Program-made: the position numbers and the translations under genes | Notes under the pieces: model-generated | Seen by the model: only the letters and a program-made list of their open reading frames with translations | Database searches by the model: none | Told to the model about the DNA's origin: nothing | From: Dorea_A sp016295505 | GTDB lineage: Bacteria; Bacillota; Clostridia; Lachnospirales; Lachnospiraceae | Direction of reading: 5' to 3' | Length of the DNA stretch: 64,000 nt | NCBI RefSeq assembly: GCF_039832105.1 | Contig: NZ_JBDOHS010000010.1 | Coordinates: forward strand, 59,118-123,117 | Part shown: in pieces, positions 54,229 to 62,686 of the stretch | Layout of the letters: every line of letters starts with the position of its first letter | How positions within the stretch are numbered: the first letter of the stretch is position 1

Positions 54229-54368
54229 AGTTTAGCCGACTGAAGACGTTTCAGAAGATTAATATCAAACATGGAAAGGATATCCATATTTCTCGAATTG
54301 TGATGTCATCACAGAAAGAAAAGAAGAAATTCTGTATACTGCAATTATAAAGACAAGGAGGAACTATA

Positions 54369-54758
54369 ATGAGAAGATGGGTTTCATTTTTATTGCTTAT
54401 ATTTTTTCTGGCAGGCTGTACAGCATCCAATGAACAGGAAAACAGCTACCGCCAGATCAGTATGGATGAGGCTGTAACCCTGATGGAAGAAGAAAGTGGT
54501 TATATTATCCTGGATGTCCGGACACCGGAAGAATATCGTGAAAGACATATTCCCAATGCAATTAATATTCCAAACGAAACGATTGGTTCGGAGGATATTC
54601 AGGAACTGCCGGACAGGGATCAGCTGATTCTGGTGTACTGCCGCAGTGGAAACCGAAGCAAACAGGCTTCTGGAAAACTGGCAGAATTGGGATATACGAA
54701 TATCGTGGAAATTGGCGGCATCAATGACTGGACAGGAGATACTGTTTCAGAAAAGTAA
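54369..54758 (+). CDS. rhodanese-domain lipoprotein
   Basis: 129 residues behind AAGGAGG. Lipobox LAGC at Cys17 after a short hydrophobic signal; rhodanese fold (about 33-125) with LDVRTPEEYRERHIP and the active-site loop CRSGNRS near residue 91. Probably a surface-exposed sulfurtransferase. First gene of the sulfur/redox operon. Confidence 0.9.
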   Translation: MRRWVSFLLLIFFLAGCTASNEQENSYRQISMDEAVTLMEEESGYIILDVRTPEEYRERHIPNAINIPNETIGSEDIQELPDRDQLILVYCRSGNRSKQASGKLAELGYTNIVEIGGINDWTGDTVSEK

Positions 54759-54827
54759 CATCATCACAGAAGATATAAAATTATTTGGATATAGTAAAAT
54801 CAAAAAAGAGACAAGGAGGACGAGCAT

Positions 54828-55133
54828 ATGTCTGTTATCAATATCACTAGAAACAATTTTCAAAATGAAGTTATAAATTCCGACAAACCGGTACTTTTAG
54901 ATTTCTGGGCTCCATGGTGTGGCCCCTGCCGTATGGTAGGTCCAATCCTGGAAGAAATCGCAGGGGAACGCTCTGATATCAAAATTGGAAAAATCAATGT
55001 AGATGAGCAGCCGGAGCTTGCAAGCCAGTTTCGCGTTATGAGCATTCCTACACTGATTGTTATCAAAGATGGAAAAATTGTCAATCAATCTATGGGAGCA
55101 AAACCCAAGAACACAATTCTTGCAATGCTGTAA
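54828..55133 (+). CDS. trxA: thioredoxin
   Basis: 101 residues. FWAPWCGPCRMVGP active site, cis-Pro in SIPTL. Sits between two rhodanese genes and likely reduces the sulfurtransferase or CoA-disulfide enzymes of this operon. Confidence 0.95.
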   Translation: MSVINITRNNFQNEVINSDKPVLLDFWAPWCGPCRMVGPILEEIAGERSDIKIGKINVDEQPELASQFRVMSIPTLIVIKDGKIVNQSMGAKPKNTILAML

Positions 55134-55147
55134 GGAGGGGCATAAAT

Positions 55148-55468
55148 ATGGGATTTTTCGATCTGTTCAAACAAAAAGATATCAATGAGGGCATAAAAGA
55201 GTATCAATCTGTTTCAGGAGCTGTTTTACTGGATGTGCGTACACCCCAGGAATATAAAGAAGGACATGTTCCGAAAAGTAAAAATGTACCACTGCAGATG
55301 ATAGATAAGGTTACATCAGTGGTCACAACAAAAGAAACGCCGTTATTTGTCTATTGCTATTCTGGTTCTCGAAGCAGCCAGGCAGTAAATGCGTTGAAGC
55401 GTATGGGATACTCAAACATAACCAACATTGGAGGAATTTCTTCCTATACAGGAAAGGTGGAACGATAA
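55148..55468 (+). CDS. single-domain cytoplasmic rhodanese
   Basis: 106 residues. LDVRTPQEYKEGHVP and active loop CYSGSRSS. No signal peptide. Its stop is one base before the start of the CoA-disulfide-reductase-like gene. Confidence 0.92.
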   Translation: MGFFDLFKQKDINEGIKEYQSVSGAVLLDVRTPQEYKEGHVPKSKNVPLQMIDKVTSVVTTKETPLFVYCYSGSRSSQAVNALKRMGYSNITNIGGISSYTGKVER

Positions 55469-55469
55469 G

Positions 55470-57161
55470 ATGAAGGTATTAATTGTAGGCGGTGTGGCAG
55501 GTGGTGCAACCGCAGCTGCACGCATTCGCAGATTGGATGAAACTGCAGAAATTACGGTATTTGAACGTTCGGGATATATTTCCTACGCAAATTGCGGATT
55601 GCCGTATTATATTGGTGATGTCATTACAGATCCGGAAGAACTGACACTTCAGACACCGGAAAGCTTTTTTACTCGTTTTCGAATCAATATGAAGGTTCAT
55701 CATGAGGTGACTGCGATCCATCCGAATCAAAAAACAATCTCTGTAAAAAATCTGGAAACCGGGGAAGAATTTGAGAAATCCTATGATAAATTGATCCTCT
55801 CTCCGGGGGCAAAGCCAACGCAGCCACGGATTCCGGGTGTAGGAATTGAAAATGTATTTACCCTGCGTACGGTAGAAGATACCTTCCGTATCAAAGAGTA
55901 CATCAATAAGCATCAGCCGAAGTCTGCCGTATTAGCCGGTGGTGGTTTCATCGGACTGGAGCTGGCAGAAAACTTAAAGGAACTTGGCATAGATGTGACC
56001 ATTGTCCAGCGTCCGAAGCAGCTCATGAATCCCTTTGATGCAGATATGGCTTCTTTTATCCACAGTGGGATGCGGAAACATGGAGTGAAGCTTGTTTTGG
56101 GACATACGGTAGAAGGATTTGAAGAAAAAGATGGCGGAATAGATATTTTGTTGAAAGATGAGACGCCGCTGCATGCAGATATGGTAGTTCTTGCCATTGG
56201 TGTCACTCCGGATACACATCTTGCTAAAGAAGCAGGACTGGAATTGGGAATCAAAGGCAGTATTGTTGTAAATGACCGCATGGAAACTTCAGTGCCGGAT
56301 ATTTATGCTGCCGGTGATGCAGTGCAGGTGAAACAATATGTGACCGGGCAGGACGCATTGATTTCCCTTGCAGGGCCTGCCAACAAACAGGGACGTATCA
56401 TTGCAGATAATATCTGTGGTGGTGACAGCAGGTATCCGGGCAGCCAGGGCAGTTCTGTCATTAAGGTATTCGATATGACAGCAGCGACCACGGGAATTAA
56501 TGAAACCAATGCAAGGAAAGCCGGTCTCGATGTAGATACGGTAATTCTTTCACCTATGAGCCATGCCGGTTATTATCCAGGAGGCAAGGTGATGACCATA
56601 AAAGTTGTTTTTGAAAAAGAAACATATCGTCTCCTCGGGGCTCAGATTGTTGGCTACGAAGGGGTGGACAAACGGATCGATGTACTGGCTACAGCGATTC
56701 ATGCGGGAATGAAAGCTACGGAGCTGAAAGACCTGGATCTGGCCTATGCTCCACCATATTCTTCTGCCAAGGATCCTGTGAATATGGCTGGTTTTATGAT
56801 AGACAATATTTCGAAAGGCATATTGAAACAATGGCATCTGGAAGAGGTTGACTTGTTGCCTCGGGATGGAAGTGTGACTCTTTTAGACGTGAGAACTGTC
56901 AGAGAATATGGCAATGGTCATATCGAAGGATTTAAAAATATTCCGGTAGACGAACTTCGGGAACGTCTGGATGAGATTGAAAAAGATAAACCTGTTTACG
57001 TGATCTGTCAAAGTGGACTTAGAAGCTATATCGGAACACGTATATTGGAAGGAAACGGATATAAAGCCTATAACTTCTCAGGAGGATTCCGTTTTTACGA
57101 TGCGGTGATGCATGACCGGTGTCTCATTGAAACAACAACTGCCTGCGGAATGGATCAGTAA
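55470..57161 (+). CDS. CoA-disulfide-reductase-like flavoprotein with C-terminal rhodanese
   Basis: 563 residues; start chosen directly after the previous stop. FAD-binding GGVAGGATAAARIRR, redox Cys42 in SYANCGLPYYIGD, NAD-binding GGGFIGLELAENL, second FAD motif YAAGDA, dimerisation domain, and a rhodanese domain (about 470-550) with LDVRTVREYGNGHI and CQSGLRS. The family reduces CoA persulfides, polysulfide or CoA disulfide. Here it caps a rhodanese-thioredoxin-rhodanese series. Confidence 0.92.
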   Translation: MKVLIVGGVAGGATAAARIRRLDETAEITVFERSGYISYANCGLPYYIGDVITDPEELTLQTPESFFTRFRINMKVHHEVTAIHPNQKTISVKNLETGEEFEKSYDKLILSPGAKPTQPRIPGVGIENVFTLRTVEDTFRIKEYINKHQPKSAVLAGGGFIGLELAENLKELGIDVTIVQRPKQLMNPFDADMASFIHSGMRKHGVKLVLGHTVEGFEEKDGGIDILLKDETPLHADMVVLAIGVTPDTHLAKEAGLELGIKGSIVVNDRMETSVPDIYAAGDAVQVKQYVTGQDALISLAGPANKQGRIIADNICGGDSRYPGSQGSSVIKVFDMTAATTGINETNARKAGLDVDTVILSPMSHAGYYPGGKVMTIKVVFEKETYRLLGAQIVGYEGVDKRIDVLATAIHAGMKATELKDLDLAYAPPYSSAKDPVNMAGFMIDNISKGILKQWHLEEVDLLPRDGSVTLLDVRTVREYGNGHIEGFKNIPVDELRERLDEIEKDKPVYVICQSGLRSYIGTRILEGNGYKAYNFSGGFRFYDAVMHDRCLIETTTACGMDQ

Positions 57162-57166
57162 AATAT

Positions 57167-57210
57167 ATGCCCATCTTCAAGGTTTTGTGCTTGAGGATGG
57201 GCATTCTTTT
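57167..57210. terminator. terminator between convergent flavoprotein and Crp-type genes
   Basis: Fifteen-base stem ATGCCCATCTTCAAG/CTTGAGGATGGGCAT (one mismatch) with an 8-base loop and TCTTTT on the plus strand; the minus side has ATATTTTAC. Confidence 0.85.
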
Positions 57211-57868
57211 AGTGGTTATCTAATTGGTTTAATTTCTCTTTATCAAGAATGGTTACGGTACCACGGGACAGTTTAACCATGCCTTCACTTTGAAAATAGC
57301 GGAGCATTCGTGTAATAACTTCCCGGTGTGTACCCAGATGATTGGCAATGGCTTCATGAGTCAGTGTCAATTTATCACTTTCTTCAATTGAAGATTCTTC
57401 CAGGAGAAAGGATGCAACCCGTTTATCAAGGTTTTTCCACATAATCTGCTCGATCAGCCACATGACATCAGAAAAACGGGTAGCCATCAGTTCGTTGGTA
57501 TAATTTGCCACCGGTGCGGACTCTTCCATAATGCTTTTATAGATTTCGGTCGGAATAATCCAAAGCTCGGTATCCTTTTCTGTTTCAATAGTAATTTCAA
57601 ATTGGATAGACCGCATCATGCAGGAGGCAGAAAACAGACACATATCCCTGTCAAACAGGCGATAAATGGTAATCTCACGGCCTTCATCTGAGAGAATATA
57701 TGCACGAAGCTGTCCGGATTTGACAAGAAGCAGACCGGTACAGTCCATGCTTCCATTGTGAATGATGGTTCCTTTCTCGACTTTTCGTGTAATAAGCTCT
57801 TTTTGAATGCGATTTTTCTGATCTGCAGTCAGTTGATTCCATATGGGAAAATAGTTTTCAAACTCCAT
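57209..57868 (-). CDS. Crp/Fnr-family regulator
   Basis: 219 residues. N-terminal cyclic-nucleotide-binding-like barrel (LLLVKSGQLRAYILSDEGREITIYRL) and C-terminal helix-turn-helix (LTHEAIANHLGTHREVITRMLRYFQSEG). It lacks the N-terminal Cys cluster of oxygen-sensing FNR; Cys pairs near CLFSASC could matter for a redox or ligand sense. Divergent from the DUF134-NifX gene with a strong inverted repeat between them, so it probably controls that promoter and its own. Confidence 0.9.
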   Translation of the reverse strand: MEFENYFPIWNQLTADQKNRIQKELITRKVEKGTIIHNGSMDCTGLLLVKSGQLRAYILSDEGREITIYRLFDRDMCLFSASCMMRSIQFEITIETEKDTELWIIPTEIYKSIMEESAPVANYTNELMATRFSDVMWLIEQIMWKNLDKRVASFLLEESSIEESDKLTLTHEAIANHLGTHREVITRMLRYFQSEGMVKLSRGTVTILDKEKLNQLDNH

Positions 57869-57912
57869 GTTCTATTCCTCCTTGCACTGTTTATTATTAT
57901 ATCTTTGTTTCA

Positions 57913-57944
57913 GGTATATGTCAAATATGTTATTGACATATGCC
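57913..57944. promoter_or_regulatory. probable Crp-type operator between divergent genes
   Basis: GGTATATGTCAA, 8 bases, TTGACATATGCC: a 12-base inverted repeat with one mismatch, midway between the Crp-type start (57868) and the DUF134-NifX start (57993). TTGACA may double as a -35 for the plus-strand gene. Confidence 0.6.
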
Positions 57945-57992
57945 CGAAACCGACTTATGATGTGAGAAAAGGTTTTCCAAAGGGGGAGTGTT

Positions 57993-58685
57993 ATGCCAAG
58001 GCCTATGAAATGCAGAAAAGTCTGCCACTTTCCGCAGATATTAGAGTTTTCGCCCGTTGATGTGAAAACAGAAAGAGAACCGGTCATTTTGGCTGTGGAT
58101 GAGTATGAAACAATCCGTCTGATTGATAAACAAGGTTTCAGCCAGGAACAATGTGCGTCTTTCATGCAGATTGCAAGAACAACGGTACAGAGAATCTATG
58201 AAAGTGCGAGGAAAAAGCTGGCAGATGCTATTGTAGATGGACGTCCGCTTAGGATTGAAGGCGGAGATTTCTGGCTTTGCAACGGACAAAGTGCGAACTG
58301 CGGTCAATCTGGCTGTTTCAAACAGATGGTTTATCAACAATATAAAATAGAAAAAGGAGAACATATTATGAGAATAGCAGTGACTTATGAAAATGAACAG
58401 ATTTTCCAGCATTTCGGTCATGCTGAACAGTTCAAGGTTTATGATGTGCAGGAAGGAAAGATCATCGATTCAAAGATTGTAGATACGAATGACAGCGGTC
58501 ATGGTGCATTGGCTGGTGTGTTGACTGCGCTGAATACAGATGTTCTGATCTGCGGTGGCATCGGTGGAGGTGCCCAGGCAGCTCTGGCAGCAGCAAATAT
58601 TAAGCTTTATGGAGGTGTATCCGGAAACGCAGATGATGCAGTCGCCGCTCTCCTTAACGGAAATCTTGAATATAACCTCTGCTAA
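57993..58685 (+). CDS. DUF134 DNA-binding domain fused to a NifX-like domain
   Basis: 230 residues behind GGGGGAG. Residues 1-about 110 are a DUF134 protein (MPRPMKCRKV, LAVDEYETIRLID, helix-turn-helix GFSQEQCASFMQIARTTVQRI). Residues 126-230 are a NifX/NafY-type dinitrogenase-cofactor-like domain (RIAVTYENEQIFQHFGHAEQF, LICGGIGGGAQAAL). An in-frame ATG at 58368 has its own near-perfect ribosome site (AAAAAGGAG, 8 bases off), so the NifX half (105 residues) may also be made alone. No nif genes are present; a metal-cluster or sulfur-linked sensing role is inference. Confidence 0.88.
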   Translation: MPRPMKCRKVCHFPQILEFSPVDVKTEREPVILAVDEYETIRLIDKQGFSQEQCASFMQIARTTVQRIYESARKKLADAIVDGRPLRIEGGDFWLCNGQSANCGQSGCFKQMVYQQYKIEKGEHIMRIAVTYENEQIFQHFGHAEQFKVYDVQEGKIIDSKIVDTNDSGHGALAGVLTALNTDVLICGGIGGGAQAALAAANIKLYGGVSGNADDAVAALLNGNLEYNLC

Positions 58686-58694
58686 GGAACTTTA

Positions 58695-58975
58695 CCATCA
58701 CGGGACAGGATTACGGATAGGTTACATGACAAATCCAACTTGCTTTTCCATCACAGGAAAGAATATGGATAATTTACATGACAAATTCAGCTTGCTTTTC
58801 CATCATGGAGAGAAATAAGGATAATCTACATGAAAAAATCAATTTGATTTACCATCATAGGAAAGGATAAAGATATCTTACATGAAAACACGATCAAAAA
58901 ATACCATCAAACATGGGAAAGTGGAAATGCTCCATGAAAAGAGCTGAACAAGATACCATCAAGAAATGCAAGACT
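58695..58975 (+). repeat. 52-bp tandem repeat array, copy B
   Basis: CCATCA at 58695, 58748, 58800, 58852, 58904 and 58956, the same spacing as copy A, with only scattered differences. Homology with copy A begins at about the stop codon of the DUF134-NifX gene and runs to about 59000. There GATTGCCCCATCAAA is doubled. Both copies point the same way and enclose 54.2-58.7 kb. Confidence 0.85.
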
Positions 58976-59022
58976 GAAAAAATGATTGCCCCATCAAAAA
59001 ATGATTGCCCCATCAAAGCTCA

Positions 59023-59051
59023 TCGACAGTAAAATATATTTGTGCTATACT
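59023..59051 (+). promoter_or_regulatory. promoter of the NifX-FKBP gene
   Basis: TCGACA, 17 bases, TATACT with TGTGC before the -10, ending 32 bases before the start at 59084. Confidence 0.5.
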
Positions 59052-59083
59052 TAGTGAACCACAAGAAAAGGAGAATTTATGAA

Positions 59084-59920
59084 ATGAAGATAGCAGTAAC
59101 ATATGATAATGGAATGGTATTTCAGCATTTTGGAAGAACAGAGTCTTTTAAAGTGTATGAAGTAGAAGATGAAAAGATTGTATCCAGTGAAGTGATTGCT
59201 TCTAATGGAGTAGGGCATGGTGCTCTTGCCGGTCTGCTGGCAGAACAGGCTGTGGATGTGTTGATCTGCGGAGGAATCGGCGGTGGCGCACAGGCAGCGC
59301 TTCTGGAAGCCGGTGTGGAATTGTGTTCCGGAGCGCAAGGAGACGTGGATCAGGTGGTAGAGGCTTACCTTAAGGGAGAGCTGCTTTCTACAGGTGTGAA
59401 TTGTGATCATCATCATGAGGAAGGTCACAGCTGTGGAGATGAGGGACATTCCTGCGGTGGATGTGGTGGATGCGGAGCGCACACGCAGTTAACCGGACGC
59501 AATGTGGGGAAAATCTGCCGCACACATTACAAAGGGACTTTCAATGATGGAACGCAGTTTGACTCTTCTTATGATCGCGGTGAACCGCTGGAATTTCTCT
59601 GCGGTGCCGGCCAGATGATTCCGGGATATGACGCAGCGGTAGCAGATATGGAAGTTGGGCAGATCGTGAATGTTCATCTGATGCCGGAGGAGGCATATGG
59701 GATGCCGGATCCGAATGCAGTCTTTACTGTTGAAATCGCACAGCTTCCGGGTTCTGAAGAACTGAGTGTCGGTCAGCAGGTCTATCTTGCCGACCAGTAT
59801 GGTCAGCCGTTCCCGGTGAAAGTTGTGGCGAAAGATGAGATGACAATTACATTGGACGCAAATCCGGAAATGGCGGGAAAAGAATTGAATTTCCAGATTG
59901 AGCTGGTAGAGGTTCGATAA
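59084..59920 (+). CDS. NifX-like domain fused to a SlyD-like FKBP isomerase
   Basis: 278 residues; the ATG after AAAAGGAG is chosen. Residues 1-105 repeat the NifX-type domain (KIAVTYDNGMVFQHFGRTESF, LICGGIGGGAQAAL). A linker of about 30 residues is packed with His and Cys (DHHHEEGHSC, then GGCGGCGAH), a likely metal-binding stretch. Residues about 135-278 form a SlyD-like FKBP with its insert-in-flap domain (VGKICRTHYKGTFNDGTQFDSS, GAGQMIPGYDAAVADM). Suggests a metal-handling prolyl isomerase/chaperone joined to a cofactor-binding domain. Confidence 0.88.
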   Translation: MKIAVTYDNGMVFQHFGRTESFKVYEVEDEKIVSSEVIASNGVGHGALAGLLAEQAVDVLICGGIGGGAQAALLEAGVELCSGAQGDVDQVVEAYLKGELLSTGVNCDHHHEEGHSCGDEGHSCGGCGGCGAHTQLTGRNVGKICRTHYKGTFNDGTQFDSSYDRGEPLEFLCGAGQMIPGYDAAVADMEVGQIVNVHLMPEEAYGMPDPNAVFTVEIAQLPGSEELSVGQQVYLADQYGQPFPVKVVAKDEMTITLDANPEMAGKELNFQIELVEVR

Positions 59921-60088
59921 TTTAAGATGAATTTTTTACTTCACCGGTCGAGTTTCGAACGATCAACTGTGTGTGTAGCAGAAGCGTTCCGATAGAAACC
60001 CCATTCATTACGCTATGCAGTGCATAGTAAGCGCTTTTCCCGAGCTACATGCGATCCTGACGGATCGTGGTCAGAGGCGGAGAAGTAT

Positions 60089-60652
60089 ATGTACAGAAAT
60101 GTTCTTTCCGGAGCGGACATGGAGTTAACAGAGCGTTTCATTAAGATGGGAGTTGACGAACTGCCTGTTTCCGCTTCCTACATTCTTCCGCTTCGGAAAT
60201 TAATCCGGGAAATCCACTGGCATTCCAATGCAGATGAACTTCAATATTATATTCAGGGAAAAGCCAGAATGACAGTTTTCAAGCCTGGTCCTAAAGCGAG
60301 AACATTTAATTATCAGGCTGGTGATGTCGGCTATGTTCCGGTTGGTAATTTTCATTATGTCCAAAATATTGGTGATGAAAAAGTGATATTTTTAGAAATA
60401 TTCAAAAGTAATCATTTTGCCGATATATCATTGGCCCAGTGGATCGCAATGACTCCAAAAGAAGTTGTGAAGTCTGTTCTGAATCTTTCGGATGCATTTT
60501 TAGAACATGTGAAAAAAGAAAGCAATCCGGTTGTTAAATATCCCGGCTTTGAAATGCCGTCTGCAAAGGGGACACCACAAAACGTAAAATACTTTAAAAA
60601 CTTTAATTATAAGGTGAAAAATCCACCTTGCAATGCGGCGAAAGAACATTAA
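60089..60652 (+). pseudogene. single-cupin remnant of an oxalate-decarboxylase-like bicupin
   Basis: From the ATG, 187 residues match the second cupin of oxalate decarboxylase: IHWHSNADELQYYIQGKARMTVF, RTFNYQAGDVGYVP, FHYVQNIG and FLEIFKSNHFADISLAQW. The metal ligands (HxH, E and the later H) are intact, but the first cupin, about half the family's usual length, is absent. The 160 bases before it hold no good ribosome site beyond GGCGGAG. Activity is doubtful; a shortened but working cupin cannot be excluded. Confidence 0.75.
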
Positions 60653-60803
60653 AAACCCCGTCCCAGTGAAATGAATAGAGAAAGAACGAATATTCATAGA
60701 TAGAATAAATACAACAGGCTATGCCATTGGAAATATCGATTTAAAATAAACATAACATGTATGTATAATGACCGTAGCATTAACTAAATGGAGGTAGATA
60801 GAA

Positions 60804-62621
60804 ATGTCGAGAATAGGAATGCTAAGACAGGGGAAACACCCTGATCGAGTTCCTATTGCATTGTCGTTAAGCAGTTATGCTCCAAAGATGTTAGAAATCA
60901 GTGCAGAGGATTTTTATCTTAATCCAGAAATTGCTTTTGAAGCGAATTGCTGGCTGGAAGAAATGTTTCCGGCAGATTCTGAGATTGGATATACAGTTCC
61001 GGATAGCATATGCATGGATTTTGGTGGGGAAGTTTATTTTGGAAAAGGTTCTTTGGAATGCCCGAAGTCGGTAAGGATACCGGCCAGAACAGAGGAAGAA
61101 CTTTTAAAGCTAAAGGTTCCGGATCCTTATACCGCACCAGGAGCTTCCCGGGAATTTAAGTATGCAAAGATAAGACGCAGACATGGGTTGCGAGGAGCTG
61201 GGATGGCACTTTCATCTCCTTTTCGGCAAAGTGTAGAAATCATAGGTATGGAGAATCTTATGAGATGGATGCGCAGAAAGCCGGAATTGGTACACTATAC
61301 TTGCGAACTGATTGAAGAGTATTCCATGAAAAAGGCAAAAATGTATGTGAAAGAGTTTGGTGCAGAGGAATTGTCAAATGCTTTTAGTTACCCGATGGAA
61401 TCACATGAATTAATTTCACCGGATTCATTTAAAAAGTTCAGTGCGCCACATGCATTGGCACTGCATCAAAAATTAATAGAAATAGGTGTGAACTCTTTTT
61501 CTGAACATTTATGTGGAAACCATCGGCATAATTTGTGGTTCTGGAGAGAGGATCTTCCACTTCCGGAGCATACAATGATCACAGTTGGAACGGAACTTCC
61601 GCTGAAAGAGGTCAGCGAAGGAATTGGGGACAGGCATATTCTTGGGGGAAATGTCGATACGACCATTTTACATTTGGGAACACCACGAGAGGTGTATCTT
61701 GAGAGTAAAAGAATTATTGAAGAAATGAAATATAGAAAAGGTGGATTTGTTTTAGCGGCTGCTTGTGTCATTTCAACAGCGATTCCACCGGCAAATATTA
61801 CAGCAATGACAGCATCACTGTTAATGGGGTGTGGAAGTTCTGACAGCGCAGAAGACGAAGGAACAGAGTCAACAGAATCTGAAGAATCCACAGAGCTGGA
61901 AGATAAAGTCGTAGTTTATACAGCGCATCCGGAAGAAATGCTTGATCTGATCATTGAAGGATTTACTGAAGAGACAGGAATTGAGGTGGAATGTCTTAAT
62001 GTAGGCGGTGATCTGGCTGAGCGTGTAAGATCGGAAAAAGATAATCCGCAGGCAGATGTCATCTATGGACAGGATACAGCAACTTATATGGCATTGAAGG
62101 ATGAAGGATGCCTTGCACCGTCATCACCTTCCTGGGCAGATGAATTGGATGATTTCTTTAAGGATTCAGAAGGATATTGGTATGGAACGATTAAGACACC
62201 TGTTATGATGTTCTACAATACTGAAATTATGACAGAAGAAGAAGCACCAATTGGTATCTCTACACTGAATGACATTTATGATAATGTGATTAATAATGGA
62301 CTTCCGCTGAAAGAAATTTATTCAGAAAGTGGAGAGGTTGTCCTTTGTGACTGTGCAGGTGTAATCAATGATTGTGCTAATCCAAATGCAGCAGCAGCAT
62401 TTCTTGAGTATGTGGGAAGCCCTGAAGTACAGGCTCAGATTGCAAATGAATTCTTCCGTGTTCCAACATTGGATTCTGCATTGGTTGATTCTCCTGAATG
62501 GATGGCTAATGAAATCAAAACGATGGAAGTTGATTGGGTGAACATCGGAGAACATAAAGCTGATTGGATTAAAAAATGGGTAAATGAATATATGAATGCA
62601 GAAATTGTAGCAGAACAATAG
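60804..62621 (+). CDS. chimeric ORF: uroporphyrinogen-decarboxylase-like N part joined to an ABC substrate-binding lipoprotein
   Basis: 605 residues behind GGAGG. Residues 1-about 333 match the MtaA/UroD superfamily used in methyltransfer and related reactions (RQGKHPDRVPIALS, ILGGNVDTTILHLGTP). At about residue 334 the text jumps into the end of a lipoprotein signal (MTASLLMGCGSSDS) and continues as an iron-type ABC substrate-binding protein (VVVYTAHPEEMLDLIIEGF, ADVIYGQDT, FYNTEIM). Around residue 483 (EEAPIGISTLNDIYD) the substrate-binding part also seems to have lost a block of about 60 residues. With an internal lipobox after a soluble enzyme, neither half should work normally. Probably the product of deletions in what were two genes. 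Confidence 0.75.
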   Translation: MSRIGMLRQGKHPDRVPIALSLSSYAPKMLEISAEDFYLNPEIAFEANCWLEEMFPADSEIGYTVPDSICMDFGGEVYFGKGSLECPKSVRIPARTEEELLKLKVPDPYTAPGASREFKYAKIRRRHGLRGAGMALSSPFRQSVEIIGMENLMRWMRRKPELVHYTCELIEEYSMKKAKMYVKEFGAEELSNAFSYPMESHELISPDSFKKFSAPHALALHQKLIEIGVNSFSEHLCGNHRHNLWFWREDLPLPEHTMITVGTELPLKEVSEGIGDRHILGGNVDTTILHLGTPREVYLESKRIIEEMKYRKGGFVLAAACVISTAIPPANITAMTASLLMGCGSSDSAEDEGTESTESEESTELEDKVVVYTAHPEEMLDLIIEGFTEETGIEVECLNVGGDLAERVRSEKDNPQADVIYGQDTATYMALKDEGCLAPSSPSWADELDDFFKDSEGYWYGTIKTPVMMFYNTEIMTEEEAPIGISTLNDIYDNVINNGLPLKEIYSESGEVVLCDCAGVINDCANPNAAAAFLEYVGSPEVQAQIANEFFRVPTLDSALVDSPEWMANEIKTMEVDWVNIGEHKADWIKKWVNEYMNAEIVAEQ

Positions 62622-62637
62622 ATGTATTTTATATGGA

Positions 62638-62664
62638 GACCAGCAGGAGATAGTCTTGCTGGTC
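62638..62664 (+). terminator. stem-loop between the lipoprotein and ATPase genes
   Basis: GACCAGCA/TGCTGGTC perfect stem with an 11-base loop; only a weak T run follows, so partial termination, as usual after a binding-protein gene. Confidence 0.5.
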
Positions 62665-62686
62665 TTACCTGTTTGAAAGGAGAAAA

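Noticed and set aside
53708..54350. Open frames of 105 and 71 residues across repeat array A
   Set aside because: They run through 52-bp repeats whose period breaks any protein repeat, have no ribosome site of note and no recognisable product.
57993..59920. Nitrogenase accessory locus
   Set aside because: Only NifX-type domains are present, in fusions, and no nifHDK/nifB genes are seen; such domains are common outside nitrogen fixation.
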